From contig DATLAJ010000135.1 in the NCBI GenBank assembly GCA_035527515.1, forward strand, positions 1 through 37,560: a DNA stretch of 37,560 nt, read 5' to 3'. Made by a program: the position numbers and the translations under genes. Below are positions 16,416 to 25,195 of this stretch, in pieces (within the stretch, counting starts at the first letter, position 1; each line of letters opens with the position of its first letter). A model generated the notes under the pieces. It was not told the DNA's origin. It searched no databases and saw only the letters and a list, made by a program, of their open reading frames with translations. The stretch is from a bacterium (GTDB taxonomy: Bacteria; B130-G9).

Positions 16416-16443
16416 AAAGCGGCGTCGAGCCGCCGCAGTCCAA
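16416..16443 (-). repeat. GGAG-type REP-like unit (right of an inverted pair); possible flg terminator
   Basis: On the minus strand GGAC, then GCGGCG-GCTCGA-CGCCGC and TTT. It matches 16285-16312 with few changes, all of which preserve pairing. It lies just after the flgL stop, so the hairpin could also help end the flagellar transcript, although the T-run is short. Confidence 0.55.
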
Positions 16444-16449
16444 GGGGGC

Positions 16450-18351
16450 TTACAGGTAGTTCAGGAGGGTAACCTGATTCAGTATTCTGGCGCCCACCGC
16501 CAACGATGTCTGGTAGGCCAGCTCCTCCTGCTGGAGTTGCGCAATCGCCTCCACCAGATCTACTCCCTGCACCTGGTCAAGCTGTCCCTTCATCAGCGTC
16601 TGATAGTCAAGCAGGTTCTTCTGGACCATCTCCATGTATTGCAGCGTGGAGCCGACGAGCGATTCGGTCTTGATGAGATCATTTATGCTGTCATCCAGCG
16701 CCGCCGACTCGCTTCTGTCGCACCGGAGGTCAAGCGTGAACGAATCGCCGGCCTCGAGCGTGCCTGGGACCCCGGAGAACGATACCTGGACGCCATCGGC
16801 TATCAATATGCTCTCGCCGGAGGAGTACGCCTCGCCAACGTCGATCGTCTTGATGACCTCGCCGGTCGCCTCGTCAGTTACGGTGATCGTCAGGCCGTCA
16901 GTCTGGCCGACGAGGCCGCCCTCGTCGCCGACGGTAAAGACCCACGTAGCGTCGTTAGCGCCCGTGTAGTAGCCGTCTCTGCTGACCGATGCGGTGCTGC
17001 CGCTAGCCCAGTCAGATGGGCTGAATATCTTGGACTGAGTTACTCCCGCGTCGATGTTCCGCGCCAGACGATTGAGAGTGTCCAACACGGCAGTGCCGTC
17101 AGTCTGGCCGCTTGACATACCAAAAAAGCTCTTCAGCGTGTTGGCGCCAGTGCTCAGATCGTTCAGGACGATCTTACCGGGGATGCCCTCGGAGGTAGGC
17201 CGAAGCCTGAGATGCCCCTGAGCATCGAAGCTCGCACTTATGAAGACCTCGTCGTCGTGTTGGTCGCCCTCGCCGATGAATAGGCCGGCCTGATCGAGTA
17301 GATTTAGAACGTCAGATTGCGTGTATGAGACGCCCTCTGCAAAAGTAATCGTCTTTGTGGTAACCCCATCAGAGATGAGGAACTTCACGTCGCCGCCGCC
17401 GGATGCAAGAGGCGTTCCCTGGACCATATCGATAGTCTCGGTCCCAATGACCGTGTCCGCCTGGAGAAATGTGTGCCCGGCCACATTCACATCTACGATG
17501 AGGTCATCGCCGATCTTGGACTTCACCGCGCCGCTGTTGCCTACGTACTCGAAGCTTCCATCCGGCGTAAAGATCACTCGGAAGGTCTGCACGCCCAACG
17601 CCATGGTCGAGGAGGTCTTGATCCTGATGCCCCTGCCGGTATCTGCCGTCTCGCCGAGGGATACCGTTACTGAGTTTGCCAGATGGTTGTAGCTGGAGAG
17701 GTAGGATGTGTCGTCCTTCGAGTTGTCATCGATCTGGACCGACGAGCCATCGGCGTCCTTCAGCAAGACTGTCGCGTTCTCGCCGTCCGAGGTTACCTCG
17801 ACTGTATAGACGGAGCGCTGAAGTTCAGGAAGGTCGGAGAACTGCGAGCCAATAGTAACATCCTCAACGCCGTCCGGCAGCGAGCCAACCAGCGTGATGT
17901 CTCGCTGTAGCCTGACGAACGGCTTGGTCGATGTCTTTGTGCCAGAGAACAGGTAGCGATTGTTCTGGGAGCGGTTGGCCAGTGAGATGAGCTCGTCGAT
18001 GTAGCCGTTCACGGCTTGTGAAAGGCCTTCTCGTGCTTCGTCCGAAGTGGAGTCGCTCAGGGCTATCATCGCTTTTTCCAGCGACTGCTGAACAAGGTCC
18101 GAGCCCTCTTGAATGCTGCTCTGAGTCGTCTGAGACCACGCAGAGGCCATGTTCACGTTCGCCATGTACCCCTCAATCCTCGACACCGCCGTCGTGTACC
18201 GGAAAATCCGCGCAAGCCCACTGGGGTCATCAGACGGCTTGTTGACCCTCTTGCCGGATGCTATCTTCAGATTGAGTTCATTGAGCCGTCCGTATTGCTG
18301 CTCGGCCCTAGTGAGAAAGTCCTGAACCATCATGTTCCGTGTAACACGCAC
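16450..18351 (-). CDS. flgL: Flagellar hook-associated protein 3 (hook-filament junction)
   Basis: 633 residues, about twice the usual FlgL length. The N-terminal D0/D1 helices match the flagellin/FlgL family (VTRNMMVQDFLTRAEQ, KIASGKRVNKPSDDPSGLAR, NRYLFSGTKT), as does the C-terminal helix (VDLVEAIAQLQQEELAYQ to ILNQVTLLNYL). The extra length is one long central beta-rich insertion (about 170-560) that would face outward. It joins FlgK to the filament. GTG 18351 has AGGAGG seven bases upstream and starts 12 bases after the flgK stop. It is the last gene of the operon; the csrA-fliW pair that often follows is absent. Confidence 0.93.
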   Translation of the reverse strand: MRVTRNMMVQDFLTRAEQQYGRLNELNLKIASGKRVNKPSDDPSGLARIFRYTTAVSRIEGYMANVNMASAWSQTTQSSIQEGSDLVQQSLEKAMIALSDSTSDEAREGLSQAVNGYIDELISLANRSQNNRYLFSGTKTSTKPFVRLQRDITLVGSLPDGVEDVTIGSQFSDLPELQRSVYTVEVTSDGENATVLLKDADGSSVQIDDNSKDDTSYLSSYNHLANSVTVSLGETADTGRGIRIKTSSTMALGVQTFRVIFTPDGSFEYVGNSGAVKSKIGDDLIVDVNVAGHTFLQADTVIGTETIDMVQGTPLASGGGDVKFLISDGVTTKTITFAEGVSYTQSDVLNLLDQAGLFIGEGDQHDDEVFISASFDAQGHLRLRPTSEGIPGKIVLNDLSTGANTLKSFFGMSSGQTDGTAVLDTLNRLARNIDAGVTQSKIFSPSDWASGSTASVSRDGYYTGANDATWVFTVGDEGGLVGQTDGLTITVTDEATGEVIKTIDVGEAYSSGESILIADGVQVSFSGVPGTLEAGDSFTLDLRCDRSESAALDDSINDLIKTESLVGSTLQYMEMVQKNLLDYQTLMKGQLDQVQGVDLVEAIAQLQQEELAYQTSLAVGARILNQVTLLNYL

Positions 18352-18363
18352 CTAAAAGCCCTC

Positions 18364-20082
18364 CTAACCGCCAAGTTCCTGAAGCACCGTGTTGATCATC
18401 GAATTGACGACGGACACGAAATAGGCCGCGCTGTTGTAGGCCTGTTGATATACGATGAGGTTCGCCATCTCCTCATCGATCGAGACACCTGCGGTCTGCT
18501 GCTTAAGACCATCGTAATAGTTGACGTTGTCCGTCTCCCGGTTCACCTCGAACTCGGCTGAGGCGCTCTCGTTGCCGGCCCGGGTAACGACCGAGTTGAA
18601 AAAATCGCCAAACGTCGCCGTCCCGTCATTCAACAACTGCTTATCCGCAAGCATCGAGAGCAACAACGCATTCTCACCGTCCCCAGACGTGAACGTCGCC
18701 CCCGCAGCAACGAGCGTTGGGTCTTCCGCAACCGCATCCGCCACCTGAATGTCGGATGAGTCAAATCCCGTAAGCAGGACGTTCACGCCAAGCTGCGCAA
18801 GCACACCACCGGTGTCTTTTCCAACCACGAACTCGTGTCCGTCATCGCCGGTGATCTGAAGGCTGTTCTGAGAGATGCTCGCCGTCAAATACGTCGTTGA
18901 GGAATTGATCCTGTCCACGACGTCCTGAAGCGAGTCCGTGTTGGGGTCCACCGCAACTGTAACGCTCTGAACTATCTCTCCATCCTGGGTGATCGTGATG
19001 TTAAACGTCCCTGCCTCCGAATCGTAGGCCAGGTTCGAGCCGCCCTCGAGATTCAGAGCGTCGTTTAACGCAATCGTTGAGCTATAGACCGAGTAAGCTC
19101 CTGTTACGCTCGTCTGGTCCCGAAGGGCAAAACCCATGCTGTGCGCACGGTTGACGGTCTTCAGCAGCGTTGTGGTGAGCTCGTCGAGGTCGGCCATGTA
19201 GGAGACGACCATCTCGTCCCGAGCCTCGAGGTCGGCGCCGAGCCTCCCACCGGCTATGCGTGAAGTGATGTTGTGCTGAGAGTTACCGTCGTCGAGGTAA
19301 ACATCATAAAGGCCGTTGTTGTCAACGTTGTTGCGGCAGACAAGCGTGTTCCGCTGGTCAGCACTGACGAGCGTGCGGTTGTCCCCAACGAAGATAGTTA
19401 CTCCGCCCCTGTCGTCCTCGAGCATGTTGAAATCAATGAGCTTCGAAAGCTCATCCAGCGCCTCGGACCGGCGGTCAATAAGGTCGTTTGCGTGGGTCAT
19501 CTCGCCGCCGGATGCGGACGTTATCCCGACGTTGAGCTCGGCTATCTTCTTTGCCAAGTTGTTGATCTGCTCAACGGTTTGGCTGACCTCGTCGTTTGCG
19601 AAGGTCCGCTGATCCGAGAACCTGGCGTTCTGCGCGCGGATTGCGCTCGTCAGGCGATCTGCCGTCTGGACCAGGTTCTGCCTCTCTGCGGCGCCTTCAG
19701 GGCTGTTGCCAACCTGCTCGCACGACTGCCAGAACTCGGTCAACGTATCGCCAAGATGCTGGGCATTGGTCGAGACGAGCGATTGCTCGATCTCAGAGAT
19801 GAAGGAGTGCTTTCGCTCAGCGAAAGCCAGCAGACCCTTGTGTAGATTGGCTTTCGATATAGCATACTCGTCGCGGTATTGCATAATCTGCGTGATGTCT
19901 GTGCCGGTGCCAATCTGAAGCAAGCCCAGCTGCTCCGGACTGGATGACGAAAACACCGCTGACTGCCGCGAGTAGTTCGGCGTGTTGACGTTGGCGATGT
20001 TGTGGCCGCAGATGTTAATCGCCGTTTGCTGGGCCGTGAGGGACCTGACGCCGATATTTAGAAGAGAAAAAATGTCGCTCAT
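18364..20082 (-). CDS. flgK: Flagellar hook-associated protein 1
   Basis: 572 residues. The N-terminus LLNIGVRSLTAQQTAINICG and NIANVNTPNYSRQ is the FlgK rod/hook signature; the C-terminus VSIDEEMANLIVYQQAYNSA is the matching D0 helix. FlgK forms the first hook-filament junction ring, exported by the flagellar type III apparatus without a cleaved signal. ATG 20082 is preceded by AAGGAGG. It lies between flgN (its predicted export chaperone) and flgL, the standard order. Confidence 0.96.
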   Translation of the reverse strand: MSDIFSLLNIGVRSLTAQQTAINICGHNIANVNTPNYSRQSAVFSSSSPEQLGLLQIGTGTDITQIMQYRDEYAISKANLHKGLLAFAERKHSFISEIEQSLVSTNAQHLGDTLTEFWQSCEQVGNSPEGAAERQNLVQTADRLTSAIRAQNARFSDQRTFANDEVSQTVEQINNLAKKIAELNVGITSASGGEMTHANDLIDRRSEALDELSKLIDFNMLEDDRGGVTIFVGDNRTLVSADQRNTLVCRNNVDNNGLYDVYLDDGNSQHNITSRIAGGRLGADLEARDEMVVSYMADLDELTTTLLKTVNRAHSMGFALRDQTSVTGAYSVYSSTIALNDALNLEGGSNLAYDSEAGTFNITITQDGEIVQSVTVAVDPNTDSLQDVVDRINSSTTYLTASISQNSLQITGDDGHEFVVGKDTGGVLAQLGVNVLLTGFDSSDIQVADAVAEDPTLVAAGATFTSGDGENALLLSMLADKQLLNDGTATFGDFFNSVVTRAGNESASAEFEVNRETDNVNYYDGLKQQTAGVSIDEEMANLIVYQQAYNSAAYFVSVVNSMINTVLQELGG

Positions 20083-20101
20083 TGAGGCGCCTCCTTCACA
20101 G

Positions 20102-20620
20102 CTACAACGTTATTGACGATGTGGGAGACTGTCCACCAGTACTCAGCCGGCCCTTAGAAGAATATGTCGAGGGCGGATTCTGAGGCTGTGTGATCATTCG
20201 GACCATGTGTTCAACGTAACCCATGGACTTCTTCAGCAGCTCTTGTGTCCTTAATCCCGACTCGCCGGCGCTTTGGGCCGCGAGTCGGTGCTCCTCAAGC
20301 CGGCTCGCCAAGACGCAGGCCCTCTCGTCATCATTTCCCAGAAGGTATCCCGGAAGCTGGTTCATTGTTATCCTGCCGCGATCGATCTCCGCCGTCTCGC
20401 AGACAGCTCTCATCGCCTGCTCGGTAGCCTGCGCCGCAGACGAAAGGTCTTTTTGAAGCCCCCGCTTTTTCTTGGTCATGCGGTCAAGAGCTTTCACATC
20501 GCCGCTGATCACGAGCTTTCGCTCGGCAGTGAAAAGTTCTGCCAGACTATTGAGGATGGCCGTCTCGGCCTCGATCGATTCGGCCAACTGATCAAATAAG
20601 GGGTAGATGGAGGGTAGCAC
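20102..20620 (-). CDS. flgN: FlgN-like export chaperone
   Basis: 172 residues, almost wholly alpha-helical, with charged heptads (LAESIEAETAILNSLAELF, MTKKKRGLQKDL) as in the FlgN family, which bind the C-termini of FlgK and FlgL before export. Sequence identity within the family is low, so position between flgM and flgK is important evidence. The start is GTG 20620 with AAAGGAG seven bases upstream. The last 25 residues are Ser/Gly/Pro-rich and probably disordered. Confidence 0.85.
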   Translation of the reverse strand: MLPSIYPLFDQLAESIEAETAILNSLAELFTAERKLVISGDVKALDRMTKKKRGLQKDLSSAAQATEQAMRAVCETAEIDRGRITMNQLPGYLLGNDDERACVLASRLEEHRLAAQSAGESGLRTQELLKKSMGYVEHMVRMITQPQNPPSTYSSKGRLSTGGQSPTSSITL

Positions 20621-20718
20621 TATATGCTCCTTTCGTCCATTAGTCTGAGACGTCAGTTGGGCTTCGGGACGTTAGGAACCGGCCTAAGTGCTAAACCACC
20701 GACAAGTGTGCTCGAGCG

Positions 20719-20736
20719 AGGTCTGAAATCAGACCT
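20719..20736. other. Palindrome across the flgM stop codon
   Basis: AGGTCTGA-AA-TCAGACCT, an 8-bp perfect stem overlapping the flgM stop (TGA 20731-20729). No T-run follows on the minus strand, so it is more likely an mRNA-processing or partial-attenuation hairpin than a strong terminator. The 108-base flgM-flgN gap holds nothing else recognised. Confidence 0.35.
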
Positions 20737-21055
20737 TGATGCTGAGACCGCTCAGTATCTTCTCGGCAATCTTCTCGGCGTCGGGGTTGTACCGACCGCT
20801 CTGGATCAGTTTGGAAAGCCTATCAACCTTCTCCTGGCGAACGTCGGGCAACTTCTCAAGGGTCTTCTGAGCCAGTGCACGAAGCTTGGCCTCATCAGAG
20901 ATGGAGACATTGTCAGACATCTCTTTTGATATCCGCGCTGAAGCATCCTGGTCCATGCCCACATCGCTTGCCTTATTGACCTCCGCCTGCTTGCGACTGT
21001 CAACTTTCCGATAAGAATCAACTACCTGGCTTGGTATGTTGCCTTCGATCTTCAT
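20729..21055 (-). CDS. flgM: Anti-sigma-28 factor FlgM
   Basis: 108 residues, typical size. The C-terminal half VSISDEAKLRALAQKTLEKL, DVRQEKVDRLSKLIQSGRY and AEKIAEKILSG matches the FlgM helices that hold sigma-28 (FliA) inactive until the hook is complete and FlgM is exported. ATG 21055 gives the family start MKIEG; an ATG at 21100 would add 15 atypical residues, and GGAGG lies 12 bases before 21055. Presence of FlgM implies a sigma-28 elsewhere in the genome. Confidence 0.92.
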   Translation of the reverse strand: MKIEGNIPSQVVDSYRKVDSRKQAEVNKASDVGMDQDASARISKEMSDNVSISDEAKLRALAQKTLEKLPDVRQEKVDRLSKLIQSGRYNPDAEKIAEKILSGLSIKV

Positions 21056-21113
21056 CCTATTGTCCAACCTCCTGCACTTTCCCGGTGCCACCACATCCAT
21101 ACTACCAATGTCG

Positions 21114-21578
21114 TCATCGGTGCGTCAAGCCAGAAACTTTAGCCGATTCTTCACCCATCTTGATCTCCGATTCCTTCTCTCCTCTGTCCGACTGCTCCTC
21201 CCGTGTGTTGTTGTTCAATAAATCATTAAAAATCATATCTGCAAGGCCGATACCGCCTGTCTTGCACGCGGCCTGGGCCACTTCATCATCCAACATCGAT
21301 CTGTATATCTTCTCGGCCGGCGTCTCAGGAAAAAGCGATGATTCGGGCACCGTCTGCCGCATCTGCTTCAACATGTACCCCACGAATATCGCCTCGAACT
21401 TCTGGCACGTCTCACGAAGGCTCTTTCGCTCATCCATGTCCAACTCGTGAGAACGCCTCCCGGACGCCTCGACCTCGGACCTCGCCTGCTCCGCTCGTCT
21501 AATCACTTGCCGCCAACTTGCGTCCGAGGCGAGCCTGTTCAGGTCAATTAAACCACCCATCGAAAAATTGCCTGCCAT
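21114..21578 (-). CDS. flgJ: Rod-binding protein, FlgJ N-terminal type
   Basis: 154 residues, matching only the rod-binding domain (PF10135-type): ETCQKFEAIFVGYMLKQMR near 56-75, EKIYRSMLDDEVAQAACKTG near 90-110, GGIGLADMIFNDLL. The muramidase domain of enterobacterial FlgJ is absent, as in many non-gammaproteobacterial phyla, so another peptidoglycan hydrolase must open the wall. It acts as the rod cap during rod assembly. ATG 21578 has AAGGA upstream. The C-terminal 30 residues are charged and probably flexible. Confidence 0.9.
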   Translation of the reverse strand: MAGNFSMGGLIDLNRLASDASWRQVIRRAEQARSEVEASGRRSHELDMDERKSLRETCQKFEAIFVGYMLKQMRQTVPESSLFPETPAEKIYRSMLDDEVAQAACKTGGIGLADMIFNDLLNNNTREEQSDRGEKESEIKMGEESAKVSGLTHR

Positions 21579-21614
21579 AACTGTTCCTTATTCCTCTTTC
21601 CTGAAAGTCGCTTA

Positions 21615-22829
21615 TCAGATGATCTTCAGCTCCGCCCGCAGCGCCCCGGCCGCCTTGATCGCCTGGAGAATCGCGATGAGGTCACGAGGCGAGACGCCTA
21701 TGGCGTTTAAGCCGGCCACCACGTCCTGGATCGTTACTGCCTGGCTCATTAGTAAGAGCCGCTGCTTCTCCTCGTCTATCTTCAGCGTTGTCTGCGGCGT
21801 AACAACCGTCTGCCCGGCGGATTCCGGGTAGGGCTGGCTGACCTCCGCCTCGGTCTTGATGACGACATTGAGGTTGCCGTGCGCAATCGCAATCGTGTCA
21901 ACCTGAACGTCCCGACCGATCACGACCGTCCCCGTTCGCTCATCGATGACAACGCGAGCTGTCGAGTCCGGAACGACCCTCACCGTCTCCAGCTGTGATA
22001 TGAACTCCACGATGTTGTTACGTAACTCAGTAGGCACGCTAACCTCGACTGCGCCAGCATCTAATGTCCTCGCTGAACCGACAAACTTCTCGTTTATCGC
22101 CTCCGCAACCCTTGCGGAGGTTGTGAAATCCTCCTCGTCCAGCTTGATCGTCAGGGCGCTTCGCGCCTCTAGCGTTGCCCTCAGGTTCCTCTCAACCGTG
22201 CCGCCGTTGGGGATTCTGCCGACAGTCGGGTGGTTTTTCTGCGCCTTGGCGCCTGCACCCGCAGCCAGAAAGCCGCCGATCGAAACAGGTCCCTGCGCCA
22301 CGGCGTATATCTTTCCATCTGGCCCGCGAAGCGGCGTCATAAGCAGCGTCCCGCCCTGGAGGCTTGAGGCGTCCCCAAGAGAGGAGACAGTTACGTCCAG
22401 CCGTGAGCCTGACCTCGCAAACGCCGGAAGCGTGGACGTCGCTATAATGGCCGCAACGTTCCCGACCTTTATCTTGGTCGCGTCAGCTCTTATCCCAAGC
22501 CTGTCCAGCATGTTGGCCAAACTCTGAGTTGTGAACTTCGTCCCAGAAGCGTCCCCCGTCCCGTTTAGCCCTATCACCAAACCGTAACCGATCAGCTGCT
22601 GAGACCGCATCCCTTGAATCTGCGCAATATCCTTCAGCCTCACCATGCCGGCGCAGGTCGCACCATTGGTAACTAGAATGACGATCAGCGCAAAAAAGAC
22701 AGAAGCCCTCAAGGCAACAGAGCAGCTCGTCGGCTCAGCGGCCCGTTTGCACAACCTAGCTTTGAATCCTTGACTGCGAGTCTCAGAACTGGTCCCGATC
22801 ACGAACTTATCCTCCAAACTGCGCTCCAT
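21615..22829 (-). CDS. flgI: Flagellar P-ring protein FlgI
   Basis: 404 residues with clear family blocks: MVRLKDIAQIQGMRSQQLIG, GYGLVIGLNGTGD, TLLMTPLRGPDGK, VAQGPVSIGGF, VVIDERTGTVVIG and ISPRDL-like VSPRDLIAILQAIKAAG. It forms the periplasmic P-ring bushing around the rod. A hydrophobic segment (ASVFFALIVILVT) is the Sec signal, but the N-region before it is unusually long. The start is uncertain: ATG 22829 lies five bases after the flgH stop without a strong Shine-Dalgarno; GTG 22874 would overlap flgH by 40 bases. Confidence 0.94.
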   Translation of the reverse strand: MERSLEDKFVIGTSSETRSQGFKARLCKRAAEPTSCSVALRASVFFALIVILVTNGATCAGMVRLKDIAQIQGMRSQQLIGYGLVIGLNGTGDASGTKFTTQSLANMLDRLGIRADATKIKVGNVAAIIATSTLPAFARSGSRLDVTVSSLGDASSLQGGTLLMTPLRGPDGKIYAVAQGPVSIGGFLAAGAGAKAQKNHPTVGRIPNGGTVERNLRATLEARSALTIKLDEEDFTTSARVAEAINEKFVGSARTLDAGAVEVSVPTELRNNIVEFISQLETVRVVPDSTARVVIDERTGTVVIGRDVQVDTIAIAHGNLNVVIKTEAEVSQPYPESAGQTVVTPQTTLKIDEEKQRLLLMSQAVTIQDVVAGLNAIGVSPRDLIAILQAIKAAGALRAELKII

Positions 22830-22834
22830 TGCCA

Positions 22835-23620
22835 CTAAAACGGCCATAAGACTGAAATAAGACGACCGGCCCACCCGGCCCGCTGGTCCTCCGAGACCTG
22901 GCCCTTGCCTCCGTAGAATATCCTCGCGTCCGCTATCTTGGTGGAGACGACCGTGTTGTCGGCCTGGATGTCCTCTCTGCGAATTATCCCAGACACAAAT
23001 ATCGTCTCCTTCTCGCTATTGATGCTTATCTCTCGCTGGCCTAGTATCACGAGGTTGCCGTTTGGCAGAGCCCTGACGACCCTAGCGCTTATGGTCGCTA
23101 CTATCTTGCCCGAACGAGCCGTCTTTCCATCCCCGCTGAACGTCTTGTCGAGGTTCGCGGACAGCAGATTTGACGAATCAAATCCCTTCGTTACCTTGCC
23201 CGCTAGCTCGGCCTCCCAACCAAAAAATGATGGGACGCCGGCCTTGATCTCGGATTTCTTGGCGCCCGATGTCGAGGCGCTGTTCTCTGCTGTGGTGTTC
23301 TCGACTATCAGGATGGTTATGATGTCGTTCACGCCTCTTGCCCTGGGATCGCTGTAAAACACCCCGAACGGCAGCTGGTCGTTCCAGAGCGAATCAGGTG
23401 CGAAGTCATCCTCCCCTGCTGGCTGCGCAGCCGGCAAGACAGGCGCCATCTGCTGTGACATGGAGTCTGCCAAGGCGGTCTGCCGTTTGCTCAACGAACA
23501 CCCTGAGTAGATAAACAATAGAGCTGAAATAGCCAGCAACATGCCGACTATCTTGAGTGTGAAACCTCTCAATTCCGCCCTCCCTTTCTCTTCATCCCAA
23601 TTCATCATTGACCCGTCCAT
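22835..23620 (-). CDS. flgH: Flagellar L-ring lipoprotein FlgH
   Basis: 261 residues. A long N-region and hydrophobic helix end in a lipobox, LLFIYSGCS, with the acylated Cys near 41. Family blocks include SDPRARGVNDIITILIVENT, KGFDSSNLLSANLDKTFSG-like GKVTKGF, GNLVILGQREISINSE, FVSGIIRREDI and the GQVSEDQRAGW tail. It builds the outer-membrane L-ring, direct evidence for a diderm cell. The start overlaps the flgA stop (TAATG), with GGGAG upstream. Confidence 0.95.
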   Translation of the reverse strand: MDGSMMNWDEEKGRAELRGFTLKIVGMLLAISALLFIYSGCSLSKRQTALADSMSQQMAPVLPAAQPAGEDDFAPDSLWNDQLPFGVFYSDPRARGVNDIITILIVENTTAENSASTSGAKKSEIKAGVPSFFGWEAELAGKVTKGFDSSNLLSANLDKTFSGDGKTARSGKIVATISARVVRALPNGNLVILGQREISINSEKETIFVSGIIRREDIQADNTVVSTKIADARIFYGGKGQVSEDQRAGWAGRLISVLWPF

Positions 23621-24345
23621 TAGTCGCTCCCAACGAGCACAACCACTGTCCCGTCCTCCTGCACAACGCCATAGACCGTCCTTCTTGATGCGATGTTCCT
23701 GACCGGAATTAGGTCCCCCGCTCTGCCGTCCTTGAGCGCCTTGCCCAGAGTCGTGATGCGAAGCGATCTGACTCTTACCTCAAGCCTAACGACCGATCTT
23801 CTCTTGACCGTCGGGGGCACATACAGCATGTCCGTGGTGAGCATCTTGCCCTTTGGAACACCTCGCTTGAGCATCTTGCCGACTGCAAGTTTCACGTCCA
23901 GAACCGGACGTTTTGAGAAGTTGCCCCTGATCTCGCGCTCCCTGAGTAAGACATCGCCAGGGCCAACTACAGAGCCCGCCTTTAAGAGCTGAGCAGCGCA
24001 GACGGCCGTCGCACGCGCTGAGACATTTGCTGTTACCCAATATCTTTTCTCGACGCCCCCGTCCCCCAGGGCAGTAACAAGAAACGACAGCCGGCCCAGC
24101 TCTCTCGCAGAATTCTCCCGCGAAACGTGTATGCGGCAGACTTTGCCGGGAATCGAGACCTTGGGGACGCGGATGAACTCGATGTTCAGGTTCTCGCGCT
24201 TGAGGGCGGTGTTGTTGACTATCTTCTGACGCACGACCGACTCGATCTTGCCCTGTGGGACAACCTCGGCGCAGAGCGTGCTCGCAAGCAAGACTAGCGC
24301 AACGCTTGCGCTCAACATAAGGCTGGTCATCTTAAACTCATCCAT
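23620..24345 (-). CDS. flgA: Flagellar P-ring assembly chaperone FlgA
   Basis: 241 residues. A Sec signal (about 1-25, ending TLCAEV) is followed by a long N-terminal domain and a C-terminal SAF/FlgA domain: ARATAVCAAQLLKAGSVVGP, REREIRGNFSKR, AVGKMLKRGVPKGKML, and the end GDLIPVRNIASRRTVYGVV. FlgA is a periplasmic chaperone for FlgI. It lies between flgG and flgHI; ATG 24345 has only a weak ribosome-binding site just after the flgG stop. Confidence 0.92.
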   Translation of the reverse strand: MDEFKMTSLMLSASVALVLLASTLCAEVVPQGKIESVVRQKIVNNTALKRENLNIEFIRVPKVSIPGKVCRIHVSRENSARELGRLSFLVTALGDGGVEKRYWVTANVSARATAVCAAQLLKAGSVVGPGDVLLREREIRGNFSKRPVLDVKLAVGKMLKRGVPKGKMLTTDMLYVPPTVKRRSVVRLEVRVRSLRITTLGKALKDGRAGDLIPVRNIASRRTVYGVVQEDGTVVVLVGSD

Positions 24346-24355
24346 CGTTACTACC

Positions 24356-25141
24356 CTATCGCTTCAGGTTGTTGGCCTGGCTCATCATCTCGTCTGTGGT
24401 CTGTATCGACTTGGCGTTCAGCTCGTAGGCCCGCTGGGTCATGATCATCTGAACCATCTCATCGACCACAGAAACGTTCGACATCTCCAAAAAGCCCTGG
24501 GCTATGCTCCCCCGACCCTCCTCGCCCGGCGTTCCGGTTGTCGGCGCCCCTGACGAATCAGTCTCCCGAAACAAGTTTCTGCCAATTCCACTCAAGCCGC
24601 CTGGGTTAGAGAACAGGGCAAGCTCTATCGACCCAACCTCCGTCGGGGAAGTCTGTCCCGGCTGCATCACCGAGACCGTCCCGTCCGATTCGATCGAAAC
24701 CGATAGCGCATCGGGCGAGATGACAATGTCGGGAGAGAGCTTGTAGCCATCAGGCGTTACGACCGAGCCAGAGCTGTCCATCTGGAACGAGCCGGCTCGC
24801 GTGTAGGCCGTGTCGCCATTCGGCATGATCACCTGAAAAAACCCTTTGCCCTCGATCGCTAAGTCCAGCGGCGAGCTGGTGTTCTTCAGGCTTCCTTCGC
24901 TGAACTCCCGCTGAGTCGAGACTGCCCGAACGCCGTGCCCCAATTGTATCCCGCTCGGGACCTGTGAGCCCGCCACCGGAGCACCGGGTGAGCGGAGCGT
25001 CTCATACATCAGGTCCTGGAACTCAGCTCTCGACTTCTTGAAACCGCCTGTATTGACGTTGGCGAGATTGTTGGAAATCGTATCGATCGTTAACTGCTGC
25101 GCCTGCATCCCTGTCGCAGACGTCCAAAGCGATCTTATCAT
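24356..25141 (-). CDS. flgG: Flagellar distal rod protein FlgG
   Basis: 261 residues, the standard FlgG length. It begins [20 protein letters not shown] and [20 protein letters not shown], the distal-rod signature, and ends [20 protein letters not shown] and QTTDEMM. It is secreted by the type III apparatus and forms the drive-shaft through the P and L rings. ATG 25141 has GGAGG five bases upstream. It follows flgF by 54 bases. Confidence 0.97.
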   Translation of the reverse strand: MIRSLWTSATGMQAQQLTIDTISNNLANVNTGGFKKSRAEFQDLMYETLRSPGAPVAGSQVPSGIQLGHGVRAVSTQREFSEGSLKNTSSPLDLAIEGKGFFQVIMPNGDTAYTRAGSFQMDSSGSVVTPDGYKLSPDIVISPDALSVSIESDGTVSVMQPGQTSPTEVGSIELALFSNPGGLSGIGRNLFRETDSSGAPTTGTPGEEGRGSIAQGFLEMSNVSVVDEMVQMIMTQRAYELNAKSIQTTDEMMSQANNLKR

Positions 25142-25195
25142 GTTAGCCTCCAGCCAATTACATAAGAAGTTCGCGTTATGATCATTTAGCTATAG

